A program made the translations under genes and the position numbers. From JAJPHJ01 sp035622315 (lineage in GTDB: Bacteria > Vulcanimicrobiota > Vulcanimicrobiia > Eremiobacterales > Eremiobacteraceae), in assembly GCA_035622315.1 (NCBI GenBank), contig DASPVP010000004.1:1-60726 (forward strand): a stretch of DNA of 60,726 nt. The letters run 5' to 3'. Every line of letters begins with the position of its first letter. Positions within the stretch are counted from its first letter, which is position 1. The notes beneath the pieces are model-generated. The model was given only the letters and a program-made list of their open reading frames with translations. It did not search any database and was not told the DNA's origin. Positions 52,053-60,673 of the stretch are shown here, in pieces.

Positions 52053-54310
52053 TCCCGATCTTTGATCGCCTTCCAGACGCGCTCGGGTGTCATAGGGACG
52101 GTGTGCGGCGCGGTACCCACCGCGTTGCGGATGGCGTTACCGATGGCGCCTGCAGGGGTCGTGACCGGAGGCTCGCCGGCTCCCTTCATGCCGCCGAAAG
52201 GACCTTCCGCCGAGGGCGTCTCGATCACGATTGCTTCGATCGCGGGTGCGTCGAGCATCGTCGGCAGTAGGTAGTCGTGGAAACCTGTCGTCTCGATCCC
52301 ATGAGATCCGAAACGCAGCTCCTCGGAAAGCGCGAACCCCAAACCTTGCACCGCTCCGCCTTCGATCTGCCCGATGACGCCGCTCGGATTGACGGCGACC
52401 CCGACGTCTTGCGCCGTGACGATCTTGCGTACTGCAACGCGTCCGGTGGCACGATCGACCTCGACCTCTGCAGCGCTCGTGACGAACGACGGCGCGATCC
52501 AACTCGCAAAATCGTGCGATTCGACGAGTGAGGAGTCGAATTCTGGATCGTTGATCTCTTCGGTTTTGCCTTCGCCGCTGATCGTGCCGCCGTTCTGTCC
52601 GGCGAGCGCGCCAAAAGCGATGCTATGGCTCGGGGCGCCGCGCACGTGCGCCCGCCCGTCGCGCAGCTCGATGTCCTCGCGGCGCGCTTCGAGCGCATCC
52701 TCAGCTCGCTCGAGCAGTTGGCGGCGCACGCCGTCCGCAGCTGCCTTGACCGCTTGGCCGGCGGAGAAGGTCGACGCGCTTCCGCCGACGCCGCCGTCAT
52801 ACGTGTCGGTGGCTGTGTCACCAAGGGTCAGGACGATGGAGCCGGGATCCACGCCGAGGCGGTCCGCCACGATGAGCGGCAGCGCGCCCGCTGCGGCGCC
52901 CGTGCCGACTTCGGGGTTGCCGCTTTGGACGTGCACGCTTCCGTCCGCGCGAACCTCGACTTTTGCTTCAGAGCGCCCGCAGGCGCTGAACCACCACGAG
53001 CACGCAATCCCGACGCCACGGTCGCGCTGCCGCCCTTCATGCCAACCGATCGCCTCGGCCGCGCGACGCAGTGTCTCCTTGACGCTCACGCCGTTCAGGC
53101 GCTGACCGGTCGGGCTTTGGTCGCCATCTTCCCACGCGTTGCGCAAGCGCAATTCCAACGGATCGATCCCAAGCTCGGCGGCGAGCTCGTCGAGGTGCAG
53201 CTCCTTGGCGAAGGTCGCCTGCGGTCCGCCCGGTGCGCGCACCGATCCCGCGATCTGCTTGTTGGTGTAGACGAGCGTGGCGGAAAGGTCATGGTTCGGG
53301 ATGCGATAGGGCGCCGACGCGAGCATGGTGGCGATGAGCGCCGTACCTGCGCCGTAGCCGATGTAAGCGCCGGTATCGAAGAAGAAGGAGGCCTCCATCG
53401 CTAGCAGTCGGCCGTCCTTGTCGGCGCCGCTGCGGAACTTGGCCGTGCCCCCGTGGCGCGGAAAGACATGGAGCCCATCTTCATGACGCGACCACACCAC
53501 GCGTACCGGCCGCTCGCATTGCAGCGCCAGCGCGGCTGCATACCACTCGGCCGCCATGATGATCTTGCCGCCAAAACCACCACCGACGAACTGGTTGACG
53601 AACCGCACGTGCGCTGGATCGAGACCGAAAAACTCGGCCAGCTCGTCGCGATTGCCATATGGCGACTGCGAGCCGCACCATACCGTGAGCCCGCCATCTT
53701 TTTCGCGTCGCGCGATGGCGGCGCGTGGCTCGAGATATCCGGGCATCCCGGCTGAGAATACGAACGACGACTCTACGACGGCCTCAGCGTTCGCGAGCCC
53801 GCGTGCGACATCGCCGCGGCGGATGTGGGAGAAGCCGCAGATGTTGTCGCGCGTGATGCGATTCGCGCCCTTTTCGTAGGAGCGCCAGTCCGGATGGACG
53901 AGCGGCGCGTCCGCCGCGAGCGCCTGATCGATCGTCAGCACGGGCACGAGCACCTCGTAGTCCACCTCGATCGCGGCGGCTGCGGCACGCGCGATCTCCG
54001 GTGTCTCCGCCGCGATCGCGGCGACGGGTTCACCCGCGTAACGGACGTAGTCGCGCGGGAATAGATGCTGATCTTTGATCCCGAAGTCCAGGGGTTTCGA
54101 GGGTGTGTTCGCAGCGTGCGCGACAGCGGCGACGCCGCGCATCGCGGCTGCACGGGAGACGTCTATCGCCCGGATGCGCGCAAAGGGATGTGGAGAGCGC
54201 AGGAGCGCTGCCGAGAGCGCGCCCTCCATAGAGAGGTCCGCGACATAGGTGGCTTGGCCTTGCACCTTCGCCGCCGCATCCAGACGGAGCATCTTCGAGC
54301 CGATCGTCAT
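52049..54310 (-). CDS. Molybdenum hydroxylase large subunit (xanthine dehydrogenase family)
   Basis: 753 residues. It holds the molybdopterin-cytosine site: Gly-Gly-Gly-Phe-Gly-Gly-Lys, Ser-Val-Arg-Ala-Pro-Gly-Gly-Pro-Gln, Gly-Val-Gly-Gly-Ser-Ala-Ser-Thr, and Lys-Gly-Ala-Gly-Glu-Pro-Pro near the end with the catalytic Glu. The active-site loop lacks the Cys-Ser-Phe-Arg of form I CO dehydrogenase and is not Arg-Gly-Ala-Gly-Arg, so it should not be called CoxL. The substrate is probably an N-heterocycle or aldehyde. ATG at 54310 overlaps the small subunit stop (ATGA). Confidence 0.92.
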   Translation of the reverse strand: MTIGSKMLRLDAAAKVQGQATYVADLSMEGALSAALLRSPHPFARIRAIDVSRAAAMRGVAAVAHAANTPSKPLDFGIKDQHLFPRDYVRYAGEPVAAIAAETPEIARAAAAAIEVDYEVLVPVLTIDQALAADAPLVHPDWRSYEKGANRITRDNICGFSHIRRGDVARGLANAEAVVESSFVFSAGMPGYLEPRAAIARREKDGGLTVWCGSQSPYGNRDELAEFFGLDPAHVRFVNQFVGGGFGGKIIMAAEWYAAALALQCERPVRVVWSRHEDGLHVFPRHGGTAKFRSGADKDGRLLAMEASFFFDTGAYIGYGAGTALIATMLASAPYRIPNHDLSATLVYTNKQIAGSVRAPGGPQATFAKELHLDELAAELGIDPLELRLRNAWEDGDQSPTGQRLNGVSVKETLRRAAEAIGWHEGRQRDRGVGIACSWWFSACGRSEAKVEVRADGSVHVQSGNPEVGTGAAAGALPLIVADRLGVDPGSIVLTLGDTATDTYDGGVGGSASTFSAGQAVKAAADGVRRQLLERAEDALEARREDIELRDGRAHVRGAPSHSIAFGALAGQNGGTISGEGKTEEINDPEFDSSLVESHDFASWIAPSFVTSAAEVEVDRATGRVAVRKIVTAQDVGVAVNPSGVIGQIEGGAVQGLGFALSEELRFGSHGIETTGFHDYLLPTMLDAPAIEAIVIETPSAEGPFGGMKGAGEPPVTTPAGAIGNAIRNAVGTAPHTVPMTPERVWKAIKDRD

Positions 54311-54819
54311 GCTCGCGAGCGCGCCCGCTTGCGCGGGTGCGGTGCATCGTGTTCGCGCGCCGCCGAAGCCGCGTCCGATACCGCTTGCACGATGGCCTGG
54401 TAGCCGGTGCACCGGCACAAGTTTCCCGCAAGAGCTTGGCGGATTGCCGACTCATCGGGCGCGTCGTGCTCGAGCAGCAGGGCGAGCGCGGACATGACGA
54501 CGCCCGGCGTGCAGAAGCCGCACTGCAAGCCGCCGCGGCGCATCATCGCCGCCTGCAGTGGATGGAGCGCTCCTTCAGGCAGGGCTAGGCCCTCGATCGT
54601 CGTCACCTCTTTATGATCCGCGTCGACCGCAAAGAACAGACAGGCGTTCACCGGCTCGCGATCGACGAGCACCGTGCACGCGCCGCAGTAGCCCGTGCTG
54701 CAACCTTCTTTTGTGCCCACGAGGCCGAGCTGCTCGCGCAACAGGTGCAGCAGCGAGCGCTGCGGTTCTACCATCGCTTCGCGGCTTGTACCGTTCACTT
54801 GGAGTTTCACGCGTTGCAT
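54307..54819 (-). CDS. Molybdenum hydroxylase 2Fe-2S subunit
   Basis: 170 residues. Both clusters are complete: N-terminal plant-ferredoxin type Cys-Ser-Thr-Gly-Tyr-Cys-Gly-Ala-Cys plus a later Cys, and C-terminal Cys-Gly-Phe-Cys-Thr-Pro-Gly with Cys-Arg-Cys-Thr-Gly-Tyr. It passes electrons from the molybdenum centre to FAD. The ATG at 54819 begins the ferredoxin strand; the frame is open to 54960 but that part lies in the FAD gene. It sits 4 bp after the FAD subunit gene. Confidence 0.93.
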   Translation of the reverse strand: MQRVKLQVNGTSREAMVEPQRSLLHLLREQLGLVGTKEGCSTGYCGACTVLVDREPVNACLFFAVDADHKEVTTIEGLALPEGALHPLQAAMMRRGGLQCGFCTPGVVMSALALLLEHDAPDESAIRQALAGNLCRCTGYQAIVQAVSDAASAAREHDAPHPRKRARSRA

Positions 54820-54823
54820 GGTT

Positions 54824-55678
54824 TTAAGAACCGGTCGCGTCGCTTGCGCCGAAGGCCTTGAGGAGCGCCCGCTCGGCCAACACTGCGACGAGGTGACGCC
54901 GGTACTCCGCGCTTGCACGCAGGTCAGACAGCGGCTGCGCGTCGCGCTCTGCGGCCGCACGCGCAGCTGCGCTTGCTCGCTCGCGAGAAAAAGCGGCCTT
55001 CGAGAGGATTTGCTCGGCGGTGCGCGCGCGGATCACGCTGGGCGCGGTCCCGCCAAGCGCTATCGCGACGCCGGAGAGATTCGAGCTCTCGAAGGAGCCG
55101 CACACCGCGACCGAGACGATCGCCATCTCGAAGCCCCGCCGGGTCGTCATCTTGGCGAACGCGCTCCGCCGCGCGCACACCGGTACGTGCACGGCGACCA
55201 CGATCTCCCGACGGTTCGAGACACCGCGGACGAGCCAGCTTTCGAGCGGTTCAAATCGACTCGGCTCGTCGGAGGTTGCGACGACCAGTTCCGCGCCGTA
55301 GGCGACGAGCGCGACGACGAGATCGGACGCAGGATCGAAAGAGCAGATGTTGCCGCCGACCGTCGCGATGGAGCGCAGCTGTCGCGCACCCATAGACCCG
55401 GCCGCCTCCGCCAGCATCGGGGCGTGGCGTTTGACGGCGGGATCCTCGGCGAGGGCATGAGCGGTCGCAAGCGCACCGATGCGAAGAGTTGCCTCGCGCT
55501 CTTCGATGCGTGTAAGTTCCTGGATGCGTTTGAGATTGACGAGCGCGGCCGTCTTTTCAGGATGCTCGCGCACCGCGAAAGCGACGCGCGTGCCGCCCGC
55601 GAGCAGAGTAGCGCCGTCGCCGAAGCGATCGAGCAAGACCAATGCTTCGTCGACGAAGTTCGGCTCGTAGTACTGCAT
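54824..55678 (-). CDS. Molybdenum hydroxylase FAD-binding subunit
   Basis: 284 residues of the CoxM/XdhB type. FAD motifs: Leu-Leu-Ala-Gly-Gly-Thr-Arg near residue 25 and Ile-Ala-Thr-Val-Gly-Gly-Asn-Ile near 107, with a CO-dehydrogenase flavoprotein C-terminal domain. First gene of the order FAD, 2Fe-2S, Mo. The ATG at 55678 starts directly at Gln-Tyr-Tyr-Glu-Pro, the usual family N-terminus. It is divergent from the B12 operon; its promoter must lie before or within the riboswitch region on the other strand. Confidence 0.92.
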   Translation of the reverse strand: MQYYEPNFVDEALVLLDRFGDGATLLAGGTRVAFAVREHPEKTAALVNLKRIQELTRIEEREATLRIGALATAHALAEDPAVKRHAPMLAEAAGSMGARQLRSIATVGGNICSFDPASDLVVALVAYGAELVVATSDEPSRFEPLESWLVRGVSNRREIVVAVHVPVCARRSAFAKMTTRRGFEMAIVSVAVCGSFESSNLSGVAIALGGTAPSVIRARTAEQILSKAAFSRERASAAARAAAERDAQPLSDLRASAEYRRHLVAVLAERALLKAFGASDATGS

Positions 55679-55734
55679 GGGAGCGGCCGTGCTTCCTGCG
55701 CGTATTTGCGAGTTCCTATCCGGCGTGCAGGGCA

Positions 55735-55922
55735 CGCCCGCAGCACGTCCGAAATGCGCGACACGGCCAGGGCGACAGGGAAGCCGGTGTAAATCCGGCG
55801 CGGTCGCGCCACTGTGATCGGGGAGCCGCCGGGACGCCACGTTCCTATCAAACGGAAGGGAAGGCGCCGGCACCAGGCATTGATCCGAGAGCCAGGAGAC
55901 CTGCCCGAGCCGCGTGCTTTTG
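55735..55922 (+). promoter_or_regulatory. Cobalamin riboswitch
   Basis: The core GGGAAGCCGGTGTAAATCC, then GCGCCACTGT and GGGGAGCC, matches the B12 element. The 3' B12 box GAGAGCCAGGAGACCTGCC ends near 55904. It lies about 30 nt upstream of the btuC start and before the RBS AGAGG (55941-55945). Binding of adenosyl- or methylcobalamin should lower expression of the uptake operon. The exact 5' border is uncertain. Confidence 0.93.
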
Positions 55923-55952
55923 CCACCTCTTCGCGACACAAGAGGTCAAGCG

Positions 55953-57026
55953 ATGATCCATTCCGCCGGCGCGGGCGGGCCGCCACCGCGAAAGATCGCG
56001 AGCGTCCGTCAGCTCCGAGCCGCACCGCTTCCCTACCTCGACCACAAGACGAGGTCAGCGCGCCTGCTGCTGCTGGTGCTCGCCGTTCCGTGTGCTGGCC
56101 TCCTCGCGCTGTCCATCGGTAGCGTCGCCCTACCCGTGACCGCGATCTGGCAGGCGCTCGCGCATCCGGGTGCAGCCTCGGTGACGCACGCCATCGTGTG
56201 GGATCTGCGACTGCCGCGCGTGCTCCTTGCGATCGCGGTCGGCGCGGGACTTGGCATGGCCGGCACTATGTTGCAGGCGCTCTTCCGCAACCCGCTCGTC
56301 GACCCGTACATCACGGGTGTCTCGGCGGGCGCGGCGCTGACCGCAGCCATAGGCTTCACACTCGGGCTTGCGTTCGCGGCGATCCCCGCGCTTGCGTTCG
56401 CGGGTGGTCTCGTGTGCGCCGCGATCGTGGCATGGATCGGAGCCGGTGAGGGCCCCACGGGCAATCTGCGGCTCGTACTTGCGGGGGTCGCCGTGTCGGC
56501 ATTAGCGAGCGCGTTCGTCACGCTCATCCTACTCGAACGCGAGCAGACGACCGGCCTCAACATCTTATCCTGGCTTGCAGGTGGCATCGGCGGGCGCGGG
56601 TGGCGCGACCTCGCGATGATGCTGCCGTATTTGTGCGCCGGCATCATCTTCGCGTTTACGCAGGTGAACGCGCTGAATCTGTTGCGCTTGGGCAGTCCGG
56701 CTGCTGCGGCATTCGGCCTACCGGTCCTCGCCGCGCGCTGGCGCATCATCGGCGCGGCTGCGCTAATCACGGCTGCCTGCGTGAGCGTGAGCGGCATCGT
56801 GGGATTCGTCGGCTTGATGGTGCCCCACGTGCTGCGGCGTTTCATCGGAGGCGACGCGCGCTGGTTGCTGGCCGCGAGCGCATTCGGTGGCGCCGTCGTG
56901 GTCACGATCGCGGATCTGATCGCCCGCACCGCGCTTGCGCCCGTGGAGATCCCTCTCGGCGTTTTGCTCGCTTTCATCGGCGTGCCGTTCTTCTTGGTCG
57001 TCGCGCGTCGGCCGGTGGAGCTATGA
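55953..57026 (+). CDS. btuC: FecCD-family ABC permease, vitamin B12 import
   Basis: 357 residues, about ten hydrophobic helices. Typical FecCD features: Arg-Leu-Pro-Arg-Val-Leu-Leu-Ala, Ala-Gly-Thr-Met-Leu-Gln-Ala, Asn-Pro-Leu-Val-Asp-Pro near the start, and Val-Gly-Leu-Met-Val-Pro-His. Its placement behind a cobalamin riboswitch and before an ATPase, a TonB receptor and a binding protein marks it as B12-specific rather than siderophore. The ATG at 55953 has AGAGG 7 nt upstream. Next gene overlaps by 4 bp. Confidence 0.92.
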   Translation: MIHSAGAGGPPPRKIASVRQLRAAPLPYLDHKTRSARLLLLVLAVPCAGLLALSIGSVALPVTAIWQALAHPGAASVTHAIVWDLRLPRVLLAIAVGAGLGMAGTMLQALFRNPLVDPYITGVSAGAALTAAIGFTLGLAFAAIPALAFAGGLVCAAIVAWIGAGEGPTGNLRLVLAGVAVSALASAFVTLILLEREQTTGLNILSWLAGGIGGRGWRDLAMMLPYLCAGIIFAFTQVNALNLLRLGSPAAAAFGLPVLAARWRIIGAAALITAACVSVSGIVGFVGLMVPHVLRRFIGGDARWLLAASAFGGAVVVTIADLIARTALAPVEIPLGVLLAFIGVPFFLVVARRPVEL

Positions 57027-57766
57027 CGCCCGTGCTGCGAGCAGAACAGGTTGCGGTCGCGTACGAGCGGCGCTCGGTATTCGCTGACGTGGATCTCTCG
57101 CTCTTCCCCTCGCGCTTCGTGGCGCTCGTCGGACCGAACGGCGGTGGGAAATCGTCGCTCCTGCGCGTGCTCGCTGGCGTGCAGCGACCGACGGCTGGCC
57201 GCATCGTCCAGCAGGGCAAGGTAGCGCTTATCGCTCCGGCCGGCGATCCACCGGGCGATCTGTGCGCCTTCGATCTCGCGGCATACGGTCTGAGCGCGAA
57301 GCGAAAGTTCTGGCAATGGGGTTTGAATCCAGATGACGAGCGGCGCATCCACGCAGCGCTCGCGCAGTGCATGCTCGACGACCGTCATGCCGATCCCATA
57401 GGCTGCCTGAGCGCCGGTGAGATGCAGCGCGCCTGGATCGCGGCCGCCTTGGCGGCGCGCGCTGACGTGCTGCTCATCGACGAGCCGACGACGCACTTAG
57501 ACCTGCGCTACCAGCTCGACGTGCTGCAAACACTCGTGCGGCTAGCCCGTTCTGGCGTCGCGGTCGTCGCGGCGATCCACGATCTGACGCTGGCAGCACG
57601 TTTTGCCGACGACGTCGCGCTGCTCGCGAACGGCGCACTCGTCTACGGCCCACCGGAAGAAGTGCTCGAACCACAGGCGCTGGAGCAGGCGTTCGGCGTG
57701 CCTGTCTCCACCCATCGCCATCCCCAAGACGGCTACCTCATCTGCCTTCCTAGCCTCACGAAGTGA
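57023..57766 (+). CDS. btuD: ABC transporter ATPase, vitamin B12 import
   Basis: 247 residues. Walker A Gly-Pro-Asn-Gly-Gly-Gly-Lys-Ser-Ser, signature Leu-Ser-Ala-Gly-Glu, Walker B Val-Leu-Leu-Ile-Asp-Glu-Pro-Thr-Thr-His-Leu-Asp, and switch His in Ile-His-Asp-Leu-Thr. It is the energy unit for BtuC. The ATG overlaps the btuC stop (ATGA), with GGTGGAG as RBS. The ATP site is complete. Confidence 0.93.
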   Translation: MTPVLRAEQVAVAYERRSVFADVDLSLFPSRFVALVGPNGGGKSSLLRVLAGVQRPTAGRIVQQGKVALIAPAGDPPGDLCAFDLAAYGLSAKRKFWQWGLNPDDERRIHAALAQCMLDDRHADPIGCLSAGEMQRAWIAAALAARADVLLIDEPTTHLDLRYQLDVLQTLVRLARSGVAVVAAIHDLTLAARFADDVALLANGALVYGPPEEVLEPQALEQAFGVPVSTHRHPQDGYLICLPSLTK

Positions 57767-57779
57767 AGGGAGTACTATC

Positions 57780-59744
57780 GTGCGCTCGTTTGTGATCCTG
57801 GTATCGCTGTTTGTTCTGGGAGGCGCTCTCACGTCGTCCGCGCTCGCCGCGGCGACGCCCGCGCCGAGCGTTACGCCGCAAGCGACCCCCCTGCCGAAAA
57901 AACTCAGCCAAGTCGTGGTGACGGCGCAACGGCATCCCACGCCGATCGACGGCTCGTCGCGACAGACCTGGATCATCTCGGGCGCCGAGCTCGAGCGTCT
58001 TGGAGCGATGACCGCAGCGGACGCCTTGCGGTACGTTCCCGGTGCGGTCGTGCAGCAGTACGGCGTCTATGGATCGCTCGCGACGGTGGCCTTGCGCGGC
58101 GCAAGCTCGGCTGAGACGCTGATCCTCATCAACGGTCAACCGGCGAACGAATCGGACACCGGCGATTTCGACTTCTCGACGATACCCGCAAGCGCGATCG
58201 ACCATATCGAGGTCGTGCAGGGTGGCTCCTCGACGCTCTACGGCAGCGCCGCGATGGGCGGGGTGATCAACATCTTCACGAAGCAGCCGGCGACCGGAGG
58301 TAATGTCGACCTCTACACGCAGTGGGGCTACCAGGGTGAATTCACGCGCGGACTTGGGGTGACGTTCGGATCGCCGAATCTGTTGGCGCGCTTGGACGCG
58401 CAAACCGTATCAGGCCAAAACATCTTCGACTATCCAGCGTACGGCCAATTGTACCCGCCGGGCGTCCGCACGAACGACGACACGAAGACTGAGGACACCA
58501 CGCTCAACTTGAACTCGCACCTAGGCATGGTGCACGCGTCGGCGTTTCTGCAGAACGACGCATCCGATATCGGCGCGCCGGGCAGCGTCTTCTTTCCCAG
58601 CGGTCTCGCTCGCCAGCAACGCATCTATCAGCGGGCGAACCTCAACTTCGAGCTCCCCATGCCCCGCACGGACGTGCGCCTGCAGATCGCGACCGACGGC
58701 CGGCGTCTGCACTTCTACGATCCGACCCCGCCCTTCGGCTACGACACGCAAGGCAATGCGAACTCGCGTGAGCTCGCGTTGCTCGCGACCCAGGAGGTTG
58801 GCAGCGCGAACGTGCTGACCGGAGGGTATGACGGCTCGGACGACACCGCGCTCTTCGATTTCGCCTATCAGGGCGAGCCGTATCTCGGTCCGCCTGGTAC
58901 CTGCCAGGGCATCGTCGAAAGCAAGCCATGTGTGGCGCACGATGCGTCCAGCGCTTTCTACCTCCAAGATGAAGAACACGCGCCGAATTCTCCCTTGACG
59001 CTCGACGCAGGTGTGCGCGAAGAGCACGCGGCCGGGAACAAACCGGTGGGCGTCCCGTCGACTGGCGTGAGCTACCAGCTCGTCCCTGGCTTCGACGTGG
59101 TCGCGAACTACGGCCGCGCGTTTCGCTATCCCGACCTCGACGAGCGCTACTATCCGGGATATGGCAATCCCGCGCTCTTGCCGGAATATGGCGCGACGTT
59201 CGACACGGGCGTCCGGGCCCAAGGCGTGCACGAAGGCCTGAACCTCTCTTATTTCGGCCTCGACACGAACGACCTCATCATCAACGTGCCGATCGATAAG
59301 TTCGGTGACGTCAAACCGTTCAACGTGAGCCGGGCACATATCCGCGGGGTCGAGTCGAGCGGGGAGCACGACATCGGCAGCTCCGCGCACCTGCAGATCG
59401 CGTACACGGATTTCTTCCGCGCGCTCGATGAGACGCCGCAATATTACGGCAACCGTCTGCTCTACCGGCCGACCGCGACGGCTTCAGCGATGCTCTGGAT
59501 CGACCGCGGCACGTGGAGCTACGGGTTGGACTCCGACTTCGTCGGGCGGCGGTACGCAGACGAAGCGAACACGCAGCTCATGACGCCCTACGTGACCACG
59601 GGTGTCCACGTGAAGAAACGGATCAGCAACCGCTTTGCGGTCACCGTGGCGGTCTCGAATCTCGAGAACAACTCGAACGCGCAGGACGAGCTCGGCTATC
59701 CGGTTCAAGGCACGACATATTCGGTGCGGCTATCGACCAGATAG
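57780..59744 (+). CDS. btuB: TonB-dependent outer-membrane receptor, probably for cobalamin
   Basis: 654 residues. A signal peptide is followed by a TonB-box-like Leu-Ser-Gln-Val-Val-Val-Thr-Ala, a plug domain (Gly-Ala-Glu-Leu, Val-Leu-Arg-Gly-Ala, Gly-Gly-Ser-Ser-Thr-Leu-Tyr-Gly-Ser-Ala-Ala-Met-Gly-Gly-Val-Ile-Asn), and a beta barrel with a C-terminal aromatic/Arg end. BtuB is about 614 residues, so the size fits. GTG at 57780 is chosen for the GAAGGGAG RBS. This gene shows that the cell has an outer membrane. The specificity call comes from the operon and riboswitch. Confidence 0.88.
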   Translation: MRSFVILVSLFVLGGALTSSALAAATPAPSVTPQATPLPKKLSQVVVTAQRHPTPIDGSSRQTWIISGAELERLGAMTAADALRYVPGAVVQQYGVYGSLATVALRGASSAETLILINGQPANESDTGDFDFSTIPASAIDHIEVVQGGSSTLYGSAAMGGVINIFTKQPATGGNVDLYTQWGYQGEFTRGLGVTFGSPNLLARLDAQTVSGQNIFDYPAYGQLYPPGVRTNDDTKTEDTTLNLNSHLGMVHASAFLQNDASDIGAPGSVFFPSGLARQQRIYQRANLNFELPMPRTDVRLQIATDGRRLHFYDPTPPFGYDTQGNANSRELALLATQEVGSANVLTGGYDGSDDTALFDFAYQGEPYLGPPGTCQGIVESKPCVAHDASSAFYLQDEEHAPNSPLTLDAGVREEHAAGNKPVGVPSTGVSYQLVPGFDVVANYGRAFRYPDLDERYYPGYGNPALLPEYGATFDTGVRAQGVHEGLNLSYFGLDTNDLIINVPIDKFGDVKPFNVSRAHIRGVESSGEHDIGSSAHLQIAYTDFFRALDETPQYYGNRLLYRPTATASAMLWIDRGTWSYGLDSDFVGRRYADEANTQLMTPYVTTGVHVKKRISNRFAVTVAVSNLENNSNAQDELGYPVQGTTYSVRLSTR

Positions 59745-60565
59745 CGCGGCGCGCGGCGCTGCCTAGTGCGCTCGCGCTCGTGTTCCTGGCGTATGCCACT
59801 GGGGCGCAGGCCGCGAACCCGCGGATCATTTCGCTCGCGCCATCGCTCACGGAGATCGCCTATCGCATCGGTTGCGGCGGCGAACTCGTGGCGGATACCA
59901 CGTTCGATGACTATCCGGCGCCCGCGCGGACGCTGCCGCATGTGGCCGATCTGATCACGGCAGACCTCGAGCGGATCAGCGCGCTTTCACCGAGCGTCGT
60001 GCTCGCGCTGCACGACCAAGAGAAAGAAGCGGGCCCGATCACCTCGCAGCTGCACGTGCCGGTGCGCTATCTGCCGAACAGAGATCTTTCAGACCTGTAT
60101 GTCGATATCGCGCAGGTCGGGGCCGCGTGCGGGCGTGAAGCGCAGGCTCGTGCGCTCGCGGAGGACTTGCGGACAAGAATTGCAGCGTTGGCGCGCGAGG
60201 CGGCTGCGTATAAAGATCGGCCGAAGGTTTTTTTCTTGCTCGATCTGCCGGGCTTCACCGTGGGAGAGCACAGCTTTCTCGACGACCTGATCCGGCTCGC
60301 AGGCGGCACGAACGTCGCGGGCGGGATCAACGTGCCGTACCCCGACGTCAGCGCGGAGTGGCTGCTCCAGGAGAATCCCGATGTGATCGTGGTAGCGCAC
60401 GACACCCAGTTCGGTGGTGACGTGCTCGCGCAAGAACCCTGGCGCAGCCTGCACGCTGTGCAGGCAGGGCGAATCGTGCGGCCACCGACGGATGATATCT
60501 TAGAGCGCGATGGCCCGCGCATCGTCGACGGCCTCGAGTGGCTGATTCACGCGATCCACGGATGA
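59741..60565 (+). CDS. btuF: Cobalamin-binding periplasmic protein, start codon uncertain
   Basis: About 274 residues. It has a signal peptide (Ala-Arg-Arg, then hydrophobic to Gly-Ala-Gln-Ala) and the BtuF/FhuD-type fold: Ile-Ile-Ser-Leu-Ala-Pro-Ser-Leu-Thr-Glu near the start, and Val-Ala-Asp-Leu-Ile. No ATG, GTG or TTG stands before this leader in frame except a GTG at 59513 that lies far inside btuB. An ATA at 59741 overlaps the btuB stop (ATAG) and would give an ideal leader, so I place the start there; a CTG at 59759 or a GTG at 59780 would shorten it. Last gene of the operon. Confidence 0.8.
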   Translation: MARRAALPSALALVFLAYATGAQAANPRIISLAPSLTEIAYRIGCGGELVADTTFDDYPAPARTLPHVADLITADLERISALSPSVVLALHDQEKEAGPITSQLHVPVRYLPNRDLSDLYVDIAQVGAACGREAQARALAEDLRTRIAALAREAAAYKDRPKVFFLLDLPGFTVGEHSFLDDLIRLAGGTNVAGGINVPYPDVSAEWLLQENPDVIVVAHDTQFGGDVLAQEPWRSLHAVQAGRIVRPPTDDILERDGPRIVDGLEWLIHAIHG

Positions 60566-60577
60566 CCCTACTGAAAT

Positions 60578-60604
60578 GTAGGGGGCGATAGAATATCGCC
60601 CCCA
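60578..60604. repeat. Dispersed palindrome, copy after btuF
   Basis: GGGGGCGATA, loop GAA, TATCGCCCCC: a perfect 10-bp stem. Same family as 15565-15676 and 40755-40784. It follows the last gene of the B12 operon, where it could act as a terminator or processing site. No T-run follows. Confidence 0.85.
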
Positions 60605-60673
60605 CCTGGACGGCTCTTGGACGGCCCGTCTGTTACCATGGGAGGGACAGCTCCAGCTGTTGGGAGGGGTCTA

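Noticed and set aside
52049..54310. Aerobic CO dehydrogenase large subunit (coxL)
   Set aside because: The Cys-containing active-site loop is missing; only the subunit order resembles cox.
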